From an uncultured Oscillospiraceae bacterium (lineage in GTDB: Bacteria; Bacillota; Clostridia; Oscillospirales; Acutalibacteraceae), in NCBI GenBank assembly GCA_900548085.1, contig URJF01000010.1, forward strand, positions 1 through 22,378: a stretch of DNA of 22,378 bases, written 5' to 3'. Of the stretch, positions 1 to 6,930 are shown in pieces. The position numbers and the translations under genes were made by a program. The stretch's first letter is position 1, and every line of letters begins with the position of its first letter. Under the pieces are notes generated by a model that ran no database searches, had not been told where the DNA came from, and was given only the letters and a program-made list of their open reading frames with translations.

Positions 1-2150
1 GTCCAGCCGAAAATAGGAATCCAAACACCTGCTGCAAGAGGTATTCCGATAATATTGTAAATAAATGCCCAGAACAGATTTTCGTGGATATTTGTCAAAG
101 TTGCACGGCTGAGTCTTATGGCAGCCGAAACATCTGACAGACTGCTGTTCATCAGCACCACATCTGCGGCATCTGCGGCAATATCGGTACCTGTATTTAT
201 TGCCATACCTATGTCGGCCCTCGTAAGCGCCGGTGCATCATTTATGCCGTCACCTACCATAGCCACCTTGCCATACTCTGAAAGGCGGCGGATAACGCTC
301 TCCTTTTCGTTAGGCAGAACTCCCGAAATAACGGTATCAACTCCAACCTGTCTGCCGATAGCATCGGCGGTGCGCTTATTATCTCCGGTGAGCATAACGG
401 TCTTTATACCCATATCCCGAAGCTCTTTTATTGCACGCGGGCTATCCTCTTTGATAACATCGGCAACAGCGATAATTCCCAACAGCTTATTATCACGAGC
501 AAAGAACATAGGAGTTTTGCCCTGTTCCGCAAGAGCATTATATTTTTCCGTAACGGCATTGTCAAAATCCACAACACCCGAAACAAAGGCATAACTGCCG
601 CCTATAACGGTTTTGTTATCTATAACACCCTTTAAGCCGTTTCCTGCAAGAATTGAAAATTCTTCTGTTTCTTTGAGAGAAATATTTTTTTGATGTGCGG
701 CATCTGTTATTGCCTTTGCGAGAGGGTGCTCGCTCTTTTTTTCTAAGGCATAGGCAACGCTGAGAAGCTCATCATCGCTGATATTGTCGCAAGGTACAAT
801 ATTGGTAATCTTAGGCTGACCTAATGTAACTGTGCCGGTCTTATCAACTGCGACGATTTGGGTTTTTCCCGTTGCCTCCAAGGCAGCGGCAGTTTTGAAC
901 AAAATGCCGTTCTTTGCGCCCATTCCGTTACCGACCATAACAGCAACGGGTGTAGCCAATCCGAGAGCACAAGGGCAGCTTATAACAAGTACAGATACGC
1001 CTCTGCTGAGAGCATATCCGAATTTTTGGCCTACAATAAGCCAAATGACAAAGGTAACCACTGCTATACACATAACCACCGGTACAAACACACCTGACAC
1101 CTTATCCGCAACCTTTGCGATAGGTGCTTTTGTGGCAGAGGCATCAGACACCATTTTTATTATCTGTGAAAATGTAGTATCCTCGCCTACCCTGACGGCA
1201 CGGCATTTGATATAGCCGGAGCTGTTGATTGTGGCGGCGGTGACACTGTCACCCTCTGTCTTATCTACCGGAATACTCTCGCCTGTTATGGCTGACTCAT
1301 CTATCGCTGTCTCGCCGTCAATAATCACCCCGTCGACAGGAATACTCTCGCCGGGTTTGACTGCAAAAATGTCTCCTATCTGCACATTCTCGGTAGGCAC
1401 TTCTGTTTCTGCACCGTCACGGATAATCGTAGCCGTTTTGGGAGTCATGGACAAAAGTCCTTTCAGTGCGTCGGTAGTCCTGCCCTTTGAATACGACTCA
1501 AGAGTTTTGCCTACGGTAATGAGAGTTAAAATCATAGCGGCTGATTCAAAATAAAAGCCGTCCATATAACTCATCACTTTAGCGCTGTCCCCTGCTGTCT
1601 GCGCAACAGTCATAGCAAAAAGCGAATATGTGCTGTACAAAAAAGACGCACCGCTGCCGATGGCAATGAGGGTATCCATATTAGGTGATTTGTTAATTAA
1701 GCCCTTAAAGCCGCTGATAAAGAATTTTTGGTTAATCACCATAATTATTATGGCAAAAAGCATTTGGGCAAGGCCCATAGCAACATGATTATTGTCCATA
1801 AAATGCGGCAACGGCCAGCCCCACATCATATGCCCCATAGAAATATACATCAATGGAATTAAAAATACCACAGATGCCACAAGGCGCTTTATCAGCTTAG
1901 GCGTTTCTGTGTCCTTTAGCTCATCGGAATTTGTTGTCTCTTTTTTTGTACCGTCTTTTAGGGAGGCACCATAGCCTGCGGCTGTGACCGCTTTTATTAT
2001 TTCATCCGGCGACGCAGTACCCTCTACTCCCATAGAATTAGTGAGCAGGCTCACTGCACAAGAGGTTACACCGTCTACGGAATTGACCGCCTTTTCTACT
2101 CGGGCAGAACAGGCGGCACAGCTCATACCCATTACATTATACTGAGTCAT
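1..2150 (-). CDS. copA: Copper-translocating P-type ATPase CopA (C-terminus cut by window edge)
   Basis: This P1B-type ATPase exports Cu(+) across the cytoplasmic membrane using ATP. About 716 residues are present and the reading frame runs off the left edge, so TM8 and the C-terminus are missing. One N-terminal heavy-metal-associated domain carries GMSCAAC (Cys11, Cys14). Further on come a TGES actuator loop, the CPC metal-transport motif in the membrane (residues about 392-394), the DKTGT phosphorylation site (Asp436), an SEHPL nucleotide-binding motif and GDGINDAP (Asp634). CPC plus HMA defines the Cu(+)/Ag(+) subgroup. The ATG start has a GAGG ribosome binding site overlapping the end of csoR, only 10 nt upstream, so the two genes are co-transcribed and copper-inducible. 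No copZ chaperone gene is seen between them. The identification is very secure; copper rather than silver is inferred from the CsoR neighbour. Confidence 0.96.
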   Translation of the reverse strand, partial: MTQYNVMGMSCAACSARVEKAVNSVDGVTSCAVSLLTNSMGVEGTASPDEIIKAVTAAGYGASLKDGTKKETTNSDELKDTETPKLIKRLVASVVFLIPLMYISMGHMMWGWPLPHFMDNNHVAMGLAQMLFAIIIMVINQKFFISGFKGLINKSPNMDTLIAIGSGASFLYSTYSLFAMTVAQTAGDSAKVMSYMDGFYFESAAMILTLITVGKTLESYSKGRTTDALKGLLSMTPKTATIIRDGAETEVPTENVQIGDIFAVKPGESIPVDGVIIDGETAIDESAITGESIPVDKTEGDSVTAATINSSGYIKCRAVRVGEDTTFSQIIKMVSDASATKAPIAKVADKVSGVFVPVVMCIAVVTFVIWLIVGQKFGYALSRGVSVLVISCPCALGLATPVAVMVGNGMGAKNGILFKTAAALEATGKTQIVAVDKTGTVTLGQPKITNIVPCDNISDDELLSVAYALEKKSEHPLAKAITDAAHQKNISLKETEEFSILAGNGLKGVIDNKTVIGGSYAFVSGVVDFDNAVTEKYNALAEQGKTPMFFARDNKLLGIIAVADVIKEDSPRAIKELRDMGIKTVMLTGDNKRTADAIGRQVGVDTVISGVLPNEKESVIRRLSEYGKVAMVGDGINDAPALTRADIGMAINTGTDIAADAADVVLMNSSLSDVSAAIRLSRATLTNIHENLFWAFIYNIIGIPLAAGVWIPIFGW

Positions 2151-2160
2151 TAGCAATACC

Positions 2161-2475
2161 TCATTTCATTAGCTTTTGCAATGTCCTCAACAAATCGTCA
2201 ACAGTATCTTCCTTGCCTGCTTTTATATCATCTGTGACACAGGTCTTTATGTGATTGGAGAGCAACTCTTTGTTAAAAGCATTAAGAGCTGCATTAGCCG
2301 CTGCAACCTGGTTGATAATATCGGTACAATAAGCATTCTCCTGGAGCATACGCTTTATACCTCTGATTTGGCCTTCAATACGATTCAATCTGTTAAGCAA
2401 AGCCTTATATTCTTCCTCGCTGCGCTGCTTGGTTTTGTGGCAGCAACAACACTCTGTCTTTTCTTTATTTTCCAT
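2161..2475 (-). CDS. csoR: Copper-sensing transcriptional repressor CsoR
   Basis: CsoR is a small all-helical DNA-binding repressor that releases its operator when it binds Cu(+). The 104-residue protein has the family core RLNRIEGQIRGIKRML at residues about 29-44. The copper ligands are Cys50, His75 and Cys79; their 25- and 4-residue spacing equals that of Bacillus subtilis CsoR (Cys45, His70, Cys74, from memory). An unusual N-terminal extension contains four consecutive cysteines and a histidine (residues 9-13). The ATG is preceded by GGGGG with 8 nt spacing, and this G-run lies inside a CsoR-like operator. The gene heads the csoR-copA operon, giving autoregulated copper defence. A nickel or formaldehyde sensor of the same fold is less likely because the C-H-C triad and the copA partner both fit copper. 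Confidence 0.95.
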   Translation of the reverse strand: MENKEKTECCCCHKTKQRSEEEYKALLNRLNRIEGQIRGIKRMLQENAYCTDIINQVAAANAALNAFNKELLSNHIKTCVTDDIKAGKEDTVDDLLRTLQKLMK

Positions 2476-2478
2476 TGG

Positions 2479-2524
2479 ATATACCCCCTATCCGTATTTC
2501 ATTATATACGGATAGGGGGTATAT
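2479..2524. promoter_or_regulatory. csoR operator: Paired CsoR-like operator boxes (perfect 19-bp inverted repeat)
   Basis: Two identical 19-bp arms, 2479-2497 and 2506-2524, face each other across 8 bp. Each arm contains ATACGGATAGGGGGTAT, fitting the ATAC-n-GGGGGTAT pattern of known CsoR sites. The distal arm occupies the -35/-10 spacer, and the proximal arm covers the predicted transcription start and supplies the ribosome-binding G-run. Binding is inferred. Confidence 0.85.
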
Positions 2525-2529
2525 GTCAA
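2501..2529 (-). promoter_or_regulatory. Consensus sigma-A promoter of csoR-copA
   Basis: Read on the minus strand, TTGACA (2524-2529) and TATAAT (2501-2506) are both perfect consensus hexamers separated by exactly 17 bp. Transcription should begin near 2493-2497, giving a leader of about 20 nt before the csoR ATG. One CsoR-like box fills the spacer, so a bound repressor would directly block RNA polymerase. Confidence 0.9.
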
Positions 2530-2534
2530 GGGAT

Positions 2535-2570
2535 AAAAAAATAAACAGATGATAAGTACCATCTGTTTAT
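2535..2570 (-). terminator. Intrinsic terminator after the ferredoxin gene
   Basis: An 11-bp perfect stem (2541-2551 with 2560-2570, arm ATAAACAGATG) has an 8-nt loop and is followed on the minus strand by six T residues at 2535-2540. It lies 13 nt beyond the ferredoxin stop codon and just upstream of the csoR promoter, insulating the copper operon. Confidence 0.85.
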
Positions 2571-2583
2571 TCTATCTCGTTAC

Positions 2584-2754
2584 TTATGCCTGAGCGGGTG
2601 CGCCTACAGGACAAACGCCTTCGCAAGCGCCGCATTCGATACAAGTATCAGCATCAATAACATACTTGTTGTCGCCCTCGGAAATAGCACCTACAGGACA
2701 TTCTGCTGCGCAAGCACCGCAAGCGATGCAATCGTCAGAAATAGCGTATGCCAT
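2584..2754 (-). CDS. 2[4Fe-4S] clostridial-type ferredoxin
   Basis: This 56-residue cytoplasmic electron carrier shuttles low-potential electrons between redox enzymes. It holds two CxxCxxCxxxCP motifs, with Cys9, 12, 15 and 19 and Cys38, 41, 44 and 48, each set followed by proline, the classic arrangement for two cubane clusters. Length and the near-duplicate halves match clostridial ferredoxins. The chosen ATG has a strong GGGAGGT site 7 nt upstream; an in-frame ATG 9 codons earlier lies ahead of that site and is rejected. The gene appears monocistronic, with its own promoter upstream and a terminator downstream. Its redox partners are not encoded nearby. Confidence 0.96.
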   Translation of the reverse strand: MAYAISDDCIACGACAAECPVGAISEGDNKYVIDADTCIECGACEGVCPVGAPAQA

Positions 2755-2836
2755 AACATATACCTCCCTAATAAATTCCAAATACTATGTAATCAAGGCT
2801 CCGAATGAACTAAATTCGGTATTCCTTATTAACTCT

Positions 2837-2865
2837 AATATAACAAACGACAGTACAAAAATCAA
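2837..2865 (-). promoter_or_regulatory. Probable sigma-A promoter of the ferredoxin gene
   Basis: On the minus strand TTGATT (2860-2865) and TATATT (2837-2842) are 17 bp apart. The predicted leader is about 75 nt and contains a small 6-bp hairpin (2801-2806 with 2814-2819) of unknown significance. There is no obvious terminator between ricT (stop at 2899) and this promoter. Confidence 0.65.
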
Positions 2866-2898
2866 GTCCTTTTTGCTATACAATATTTTCCTGATTGT

Positions 2899-3720
2899 TT
2901 AGCGACGTGGCTTTTTTACTACTCGTACTTCGTTTCTGTTAGCCACAACAGGTGCTCCGTCCGGATTGCTGTCAAGCTGAATTTTAAGCTTGCCCGTAAG
3001 CACAGCGCTGTCAATCACGATGCCTCTGCCATCACGGCAATCAACTATGCTGCCCTTTGGCGGAGTAATCTTGATGAGATGCTCATAAGAATTTTGTTCG
3101 TACTGAAGGCAGCACATAAGTCTGCCGCAGGTTCCGCTGATTTTGCCGGGATTAAGCGACATGCCCTGGTCCTTAGCCATCTTGATGGCAACAGAATGAA
3201 AATCGTTGAGAAATGTGGAACAGCAAAACGGTCTGCCGCAGATACCGAGACCGCCCAAGAGCTTAGCCTCATCTCTGACACCAATCTGTCTCAGCTCAAT
3301 ACGAGTGTGGAAAGTAGATGCAAGATCTCTGACCAACTCTCTGAAATCCACTCTGCCGTCCGCAGTGTAGAAAAACAGGATTTTTGAACCGTCAAAGGTA
3401 TAAACAACCTCGGTCAATTTCATATCGAGCTTATGCTTTTCTATCTTTTCGAGGCAAATGGAATAGGCTTCTTTTTCTTTTTGCTTATTTTCTTCTATCT
3501 TTTTGAAATCCGAATCATTGGCGAGTCGATTGACCGGTCTGAGCGGTCTCGGAACATCATCATCGGGAATTTCTTTTATATCATCAACTGCGGTACCGTT
3601 TTCTGTACCCTGAGCGGTAGTAACGATAACAGTATCGCCCTTATGTACGTCAATGTCACCGGGGTCAAAATAATATGATTTACCCGCTTCTTTAAAACGG
3701 ACACTAACAATTCTTGTCAT
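2899..3720 (-). CDS. ricT: RicT/YaaT family protein (PSP1 domain)
   Basis: RicT, with RicA and RicF in Bacillus subtilis, forms the Fe-S-containing Y-complex that assists RNase Y in mRNA maturation and affects sporulation and competence. This 273-residue protein has the PSP1 core, with the family's cysteine signature: CGRPFCC (Cys161, 166, 167) and TCGRLMCC (Cys198, 203, 204). These cysteines are implicated in cluster binding. A basic, helix-rich stretch lies at about residues 71-100. The ATG follows GAGAGGA by about 7 nt, within the 12-nt gap after the delta-prime gene, so the two are co-transcribed. The order delta-prime then ricT matches Bacillus. RicA and RicF are not in the window. Confidence 0.92.
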   Translation of the reverse strand: MTRIVSVRFKEAGKSYYFDPGDIDVHKGDTVIVTTAQGTENGTAVDDIKEIPDDDVPRPLRPVNRLANDSDFKKIEENKQKEKEAYSICLEKIEKHKLDMKLTEVVYTFDGSKILFFYTADGRVDFRELVRDLASTFHTRIELRQIGVRDEAKLLGGLGICGRPFCCSTFLNDFHSVAIKMAKDQGMSLNPGKISGTCGRLMCCLQYEQNSYEHLIKITPPKGSIVDCRDGRGIVIDSAVLTGKLKIQLDSNPDGAPVVANRNEVRVVKKPRR

Positions 3721-3732
3721 ATAAAGTCCTCT

Positions 3733-4716
3733 CTATCTACCTACAGCTCTTCTGAAGTTGTAGCAAATTTTTGTTATCAATATTGCGTTATTTCCGTTCT
3801 TTGCGGCAAGCAGACGCAAATTATCGGAAGAATTTATCAAGCTGATAAGCTTCATTTTGTTCAATCTGGAGGCAAGCATTTTTACGCTGTCGGTCATACC
3901 GGACAATGCAGCACTGCCGTCAGAATAAACAAGTGCATCTCTGAACACGGTTTTGAGCAATTCCAATGTGGAGAGCATAGCATTTCTGTCGCCTCTGAAC
4001 ACACTGCACGCTTTGAGCAGTTCATACTCATTGTCGGCTAACAAAGCAGAGCAAATGCTCTCGGCATAGCCGCTGATTTCGCCAAGTTTGCCATCCTCGA
4101 CACTCTCTAACATTTTGCCGATATTGCCGTCAAACACATCCGCAAGGTGTCTGACTGCCGACTCGTCCGCATTCTCGGTATGCTCACAGACATACTGTGT
4201 GGCAAGAGAACGCTCAACACCCTCTAAGGTGAATGTAACACAGCGAGACAAAACAGTAGGCAGCAAAGCCGCTTTATTGGTAACCGTCAGTATAAAGATA
4301 ACATATGACGGCGGCTCCTCAAGTATCTTGAGCAAAGCATTCTGTGCCGACGCATTCATTCCCTGGCAGTTGCCTAAAATATAAATCTTATAGTCCGCCT
4401 CATTAGGACTGACATACACATCGTCAATAATATCTCTGATTTGCTTAACCTTAAAAGATTGGGGTGCACCGGAGGCACTGTATTCGTACACATCCGGATG
4501 GACTCCGTGGAGCATCTTGTTGCACTGAGCACAGCTGCGACAAGGCGGGTCATCACTGCGGCACAGCAAATTAAGTGCAATCTCACGAGCGAAAGTGCGC
4601 TTGCCGAGTCCCTCCTCGCCTTCAATAATGATGGCGTGAGGAAGTCTGCCGCTTTCTGCCTGATATGTAATCAACTGTTTAACTTTTTCGTTACCGACAA
4701 AATCAGAAAAACGCAT
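3733..4716 (-). CDS. holB: DNA polymerase III delta-prime subunit (clamp loader)
   Basis: Delta-prime is a fixed, non-hydrolysing arm of the clamp loader that places the beta sliding clamp on DNA. The 327-residue protein has a P-loop-like GEEGLGKRT (33-41) in which arginine follows the lysine, a four-cysteine zinc module (Cys52, 59, 62, 65), NALLKILEEPP (about 126-136) and the SRC motif (157-159) that supplies the arginine finger to a neighbouring subunit. The expected acidic Walker B residues are absent (ILGNCQGMN), consistent with delta-prime rather than the ATPase DnaX. It starts 1 nt after the darA stop with no strong site of its own (a GAGG lies about 18 nt upstream), suggesting translational coupling. 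Confidence 0.92.
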   Translation of the reverse strand: MRFSDFVGNEKVKQLITYQAESGRLPHAIIIEGEEGLGKRTFAREIALNLLCRSDDPPCRSCAQCNKMLHGVHPDVYEYSASGAPQSFKVKQIRDIIDDVYVSPNEADYKIYILGNCQGMNASAQNALLKILEEPPSYVIFILTVTNKAALLPTVLSRCVTFTLEGVERSLATQYVCEHTENADESAVRHLADVFDGNIGKMLESVEDGKLGEISGYAESICSALLADNEYELLKACSVFRGDRNAMLSTLELLKTVFRDALVYSDGSAALSGMTDSVKMLASRLNKMKLISLINSSDNLRLLAAKNGNNAILITKICYNFRRAVGR

Positions 4717-4717
4717 A

Positions 4718-5041
4718 CTAAAACTTTTTGAAATCCTCTACATTTATTACAAATGCCACAGCGCCGTTTTCTTCTACATCCACTGCCTGATTGAGCAGAG
4801 AGCCGTCTACGGTGCTGGTTACACCGGCGGTTTTGATTGTGCGCTTTGTGACATTATTTTTTATCAGATCAAACAAAGGCTGTACCATATCCTCTTCGCA
4901 ACAAATGAGAAGAGCTGTATGGCCGTCCACCAAAAACTGACCATGCGTAGATATTTTTGTAGCAAAATATCCTGCCTGTGCAACAGAAGCCATAACATTT
5001 TCATTATCCTTGTTGGACACTATAGCAATTACAAGTTTCAT
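4718..5041 (-). CDS. darA: DarA/PstA family PII-like protein (c-di-AMP receptor family)
   Basis: DarA (YaaQ, PstA) is a trimeric PII-like cytoplasmic protein that binds cyclic di-AMP in Firmicutes. The 107-residue protein aligns end to end with the family: MKLVIAIV at the start, TK-S---FL--G-T in the first loop (residues 28-42), and a GAVAFVINVEDF end. The ATG is chosen because an AAAGG site sits about 12 nt upstream and the family starts at MKL; a slightly longer ORF is not supported. Several residues reported to contact c-di-AMP in S. aureus PstA are replaced here (see findings), so ligand binding is uncertain. It is the first gene of the darA-holB-ricT set; in Bacillus yaaR lies between darA and holB but is absent here. 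Confidence 0.88.
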   Translation of the reverse strand: MKLVIAIVSNKDNENVMASVAQAGYFATKISTHGQFLVDGHTALLICCEEDMVQPLFDLIKNNVTKRTIKTAGVTSTVDGSLLNQAVDVEENGAVAFVINVEDFKKF

Positions 5042-5080
5042 AATATCAAAACCTTTCAAAAGTACATTTATCTGACTGTA

Positions 5081-5109
5081 ATTATACTTAAAAAAAGCGT
5101 ATCCAACAA
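5081..5109 (-). promoter_or_regulatory. Candidate promoter of darA-holB-ricT
   Basis: A perfect TATAAT (5081-5086) lies 17 bp from a weak -35, TTGTTG (5104-5109), on the minus strand. The leader would be about 33 nt. The -10 box is convincing but the -35 matches only three consensus positions. Confidence 0.5.
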
Positions 5110-5164
5110 TATATATCGTCCAAAATTTACAATTTGGAAATATTTATAATACAATCAGTAATAT

Positions 5165-6103
5165 TTACATAATTTCGGCAAGTGCAACTATAACGGGCAT
5201 AGTTATCACACCGAGCACACTGCTCTGTCCCACAAGCTCCGAGGACAAAGCGGTATCGTTATCATACTTGGCAGCGTACATGGCGGTATTGGTAGCGACC
5301 GGTGCAGACGCCGAAACCGTGAGAGCTGTCAACATATTCCCTCTGATACCGATGAGCCTAAACGCAAGCAGCATGGTAAGGGGAATAAAAATCAGTCTGA
5401 TGAAAGAGACAAAATACACCTCTTTCTTCAAGAACAAATTTTTGAAATTGCAGTTTGCAAAAAATGTGCCGAACAAAATCATAGCTAACGGTGAATTACA
5501 GGCAGCGATGCGAGTCATAGTCTCGCTGACAAAGAACGGAAGCTTAGGCTGAAGCAAAAACAGCGGAATACCGATAATAACACTGATTGAGCCGGGATTG
5601 AAAATAATATGCTTTATGTTAATCTCGGCGGTCTTGCCTGAAATTTGGCGAATACCGTAAGTAAACGCAAGAATATTGAACACCGCCACATAGCAAGAGG
5701 AATAGAATACTCCCTCCTCACCCACAACGCTCTGCGCAAGAGGCAGTGCAAGAAATGCGGCATTGGAAAAAGTCATAGCATAATGATAAATTCCCTGTTC
5801 ACAGAGGCTGCGCTTTTTGAAAGTGACTGCACTTACGGCAATGCCGAGCAAATGAGTGAGAAGCGCTAATGCAAAGGCGACAAGCAAGCCTCTTATATGC
5901 TCCGGAGTTCGCTCCATAGAGACAAATGACTTTATTATCGCAACAGGCAAAATCATATTGAACACAAGGTCAATCAGCTTTTTTCCATCAGACTGTCTGA
6001 ATATCTTGGTTTTATCGGCAACAAAGCCTACAGCGGCAATAAGATACAGAACGAGCACCTGAACCGCTACAATTTTCAAATTAGAAACAAAATCTACAAA
6101 CAA
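5165..6103 (-). CDS. AEC-family (auxin efflux carrier/malate permease-like) transporter
   Basis: This 312-residue protein is a multi-pass inner-membrane carrier with about ten hydrophobic segments in the two-repeat layout of the AEC family, which includes bacterial malate and other organic-anion permeases. Family-like features are FNMILPVAIIKSF near residues 48-60, the NPGSISVIIGIPLF segment in the middle, and APVATNTAMYAAKY followed by QSSVLGVITMP near the C-terminus. The start is TTG, with AGGTG 7 nt upstream and 8 nt after the stop of the preceding gene, so it is in an operon with citrate synthase and the unknown membrane protein. An organic-acid substrate is an inference from that neighbourhood. 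No clear terminator follows. Confidence 0.88.
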   Translation of the reverse strand: MFVDFVSNLKIVAVQVLVLYLIAAVGFVADKTKIFRQSDGKKLIDLVFNMILPVAIIKSFVSMERTPEHIRGLLVAFALALLTHLLGIAVSAVTFKKRSLCEQGIYHYAMTFSNAAFLALPLAQSVVGEEGVFYSSCYVAVFNILAFTYGIRQISGKTAEINIKHIIFNPGSISVIIGIPLFLLQPKLPFFVSETMTRIAACNSPLAMILFGTFFANCNFKNLFLKKEVYFVSFIRLIFIPLTMLLAFRLIGIRGNMLTALTVSASAPVATNTAMYAAKYDNDTALSSELVGQSSVLGVITMPVIVALAEIM

Positions 6104-6111
6104 ATTTACAC

Positions 6112-6915
6112 CTATATCAAGTCGTTGGAATGGGCAATAATATTTTTTTCGAAGAAATACAAAAATACACCTATGCCTAAAAGGGTAATACTGAGCATTC
6201 CGTCCTCTGAACCGAGCGCTGCCTGTTTTGCCATAAGGAGCATAATTTGGTCAAAAAAGAACAGGATAGCTGTATAAAAAGAACATCTGAAAGTGAATAC
6301 GGACAGAGGCATAGCCTCTTTTTCGTTAGATACCTCCGTAGCAAAGCAATAGAAGGCACACAAAACAGAAATGAGAACTATGTATTTAAGTATCACAGCC
6401 AAATCGCTGCCCAACTGAACAGGCAGTGTAAGAACGCCCAAAATCTTAGACACGGACCAAAGTATAGGCACAATGTGAATGATTTTCAGCTTTTTAAAAT
6501 CATATGTTGCCGACGAAAAAGACAGATAAATCATAATAAAATAAAAACTGCAGAGCAGAGCACACACGCCGCCGCAAATCATGGGAACAACCACAGCGAG
6601 AGTGTACTTTTTTATTCCATCGTCAGCCATCATAAACAGTCGTACCGCCGTGTAGACAAAATCCGTAAAAAATCCTGCCGAGCAAAGCAGTGCCAACAAA
6701 TTAAGGTGAAAACCGTTTTTGTACTCAAAGGCACAACCAAAGGTTTTTGTGCCAAAGGTATCCTTAGCAAGCAAGATAATGCCTGCCGCAACCGACAAAT
6801 AATAGAGAACCGTAGATGTTCCGCCGATATGTCCGCTGATAATCATAAACAACCTTAGCGCTACGGCAACAAAAAAAGTCAGCAAAGCAAAAAATGAATA
6901 ACCCCTCTTTGCCAT
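6112..6915 (-). CDS. Unrecognised multi-pass membrane protein
   Basis: I do not recognise this 267-residue protein. It is strongly hydrophobic, with roughly seven or eight candidate membrane segments (about residues 8-28, 36-52, 72-93, 105-132, 147-165, 172-192, 207-228 and 240-258) and short charged loops between them. No catalytic or cofactor motif is visible. The ATG has a near-perfect GGAGG site 6 nt upstream and lies 15 nt after the citrate synthase stop; the permease gene follows 8 nt later. It is therefore translated as part of a three-gene operon. It could be an accessory subunit or a sensor, but the sequence does not say which. Confidence 0.8.
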   Translation of the reverse strand: MAKRGYSFFALLTFFVAVALRLFMIISGHIGGTSTVLYYLSVAAGIILLAKDTFGTKTFGCAFEYKNGFHLNLLALLCSAGFFTDFVYTAVRLFMMADDGIKKYTLAVVVPMICGGVCALLCSFYFIMIYLSFSSATYDFKKLKIIHIVPILWSVSKILGVLTLPVQLGSDLAVILKYIVLISVLCAFYCFATEVSNEKEAMPLSVFTFRCSFYTAILFFFDQIMLLMAKQAALGSEDGMLSITLLGIGVFLYFFEKNIIAHSNDLI

Positions 6916-6930
6916 TTTTTCCTCCGAATG

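Noticed and set aside
118..1554. Several plus-strand ORFs of 79-158 codons across the left end
   Set aside because: They lie antisense to copA, whose minus-strand frame carries the full set of P-type ATPase motifs. They have no ribosome binding sites or recognisable domains and reflect codon bias of the real gene.
2479..2524. The 19-bp inverted repeat read as an RNA hairpin or riboswitch that hides the csoR ribosome binding site
   Set aside because: The consensus -10 box (2501-2506) puts the transcription start near 2495, so only the proximal arm is transcribed and the hairpin cannot form in the mRNA.
5120..5137. CCAAAATTT/AATTTGG hairpin as a terminator for the AEC permease gene
   Set aside because: The stem is short and A/T-rich with a bulge, and no T-run follows it on the minus strand.
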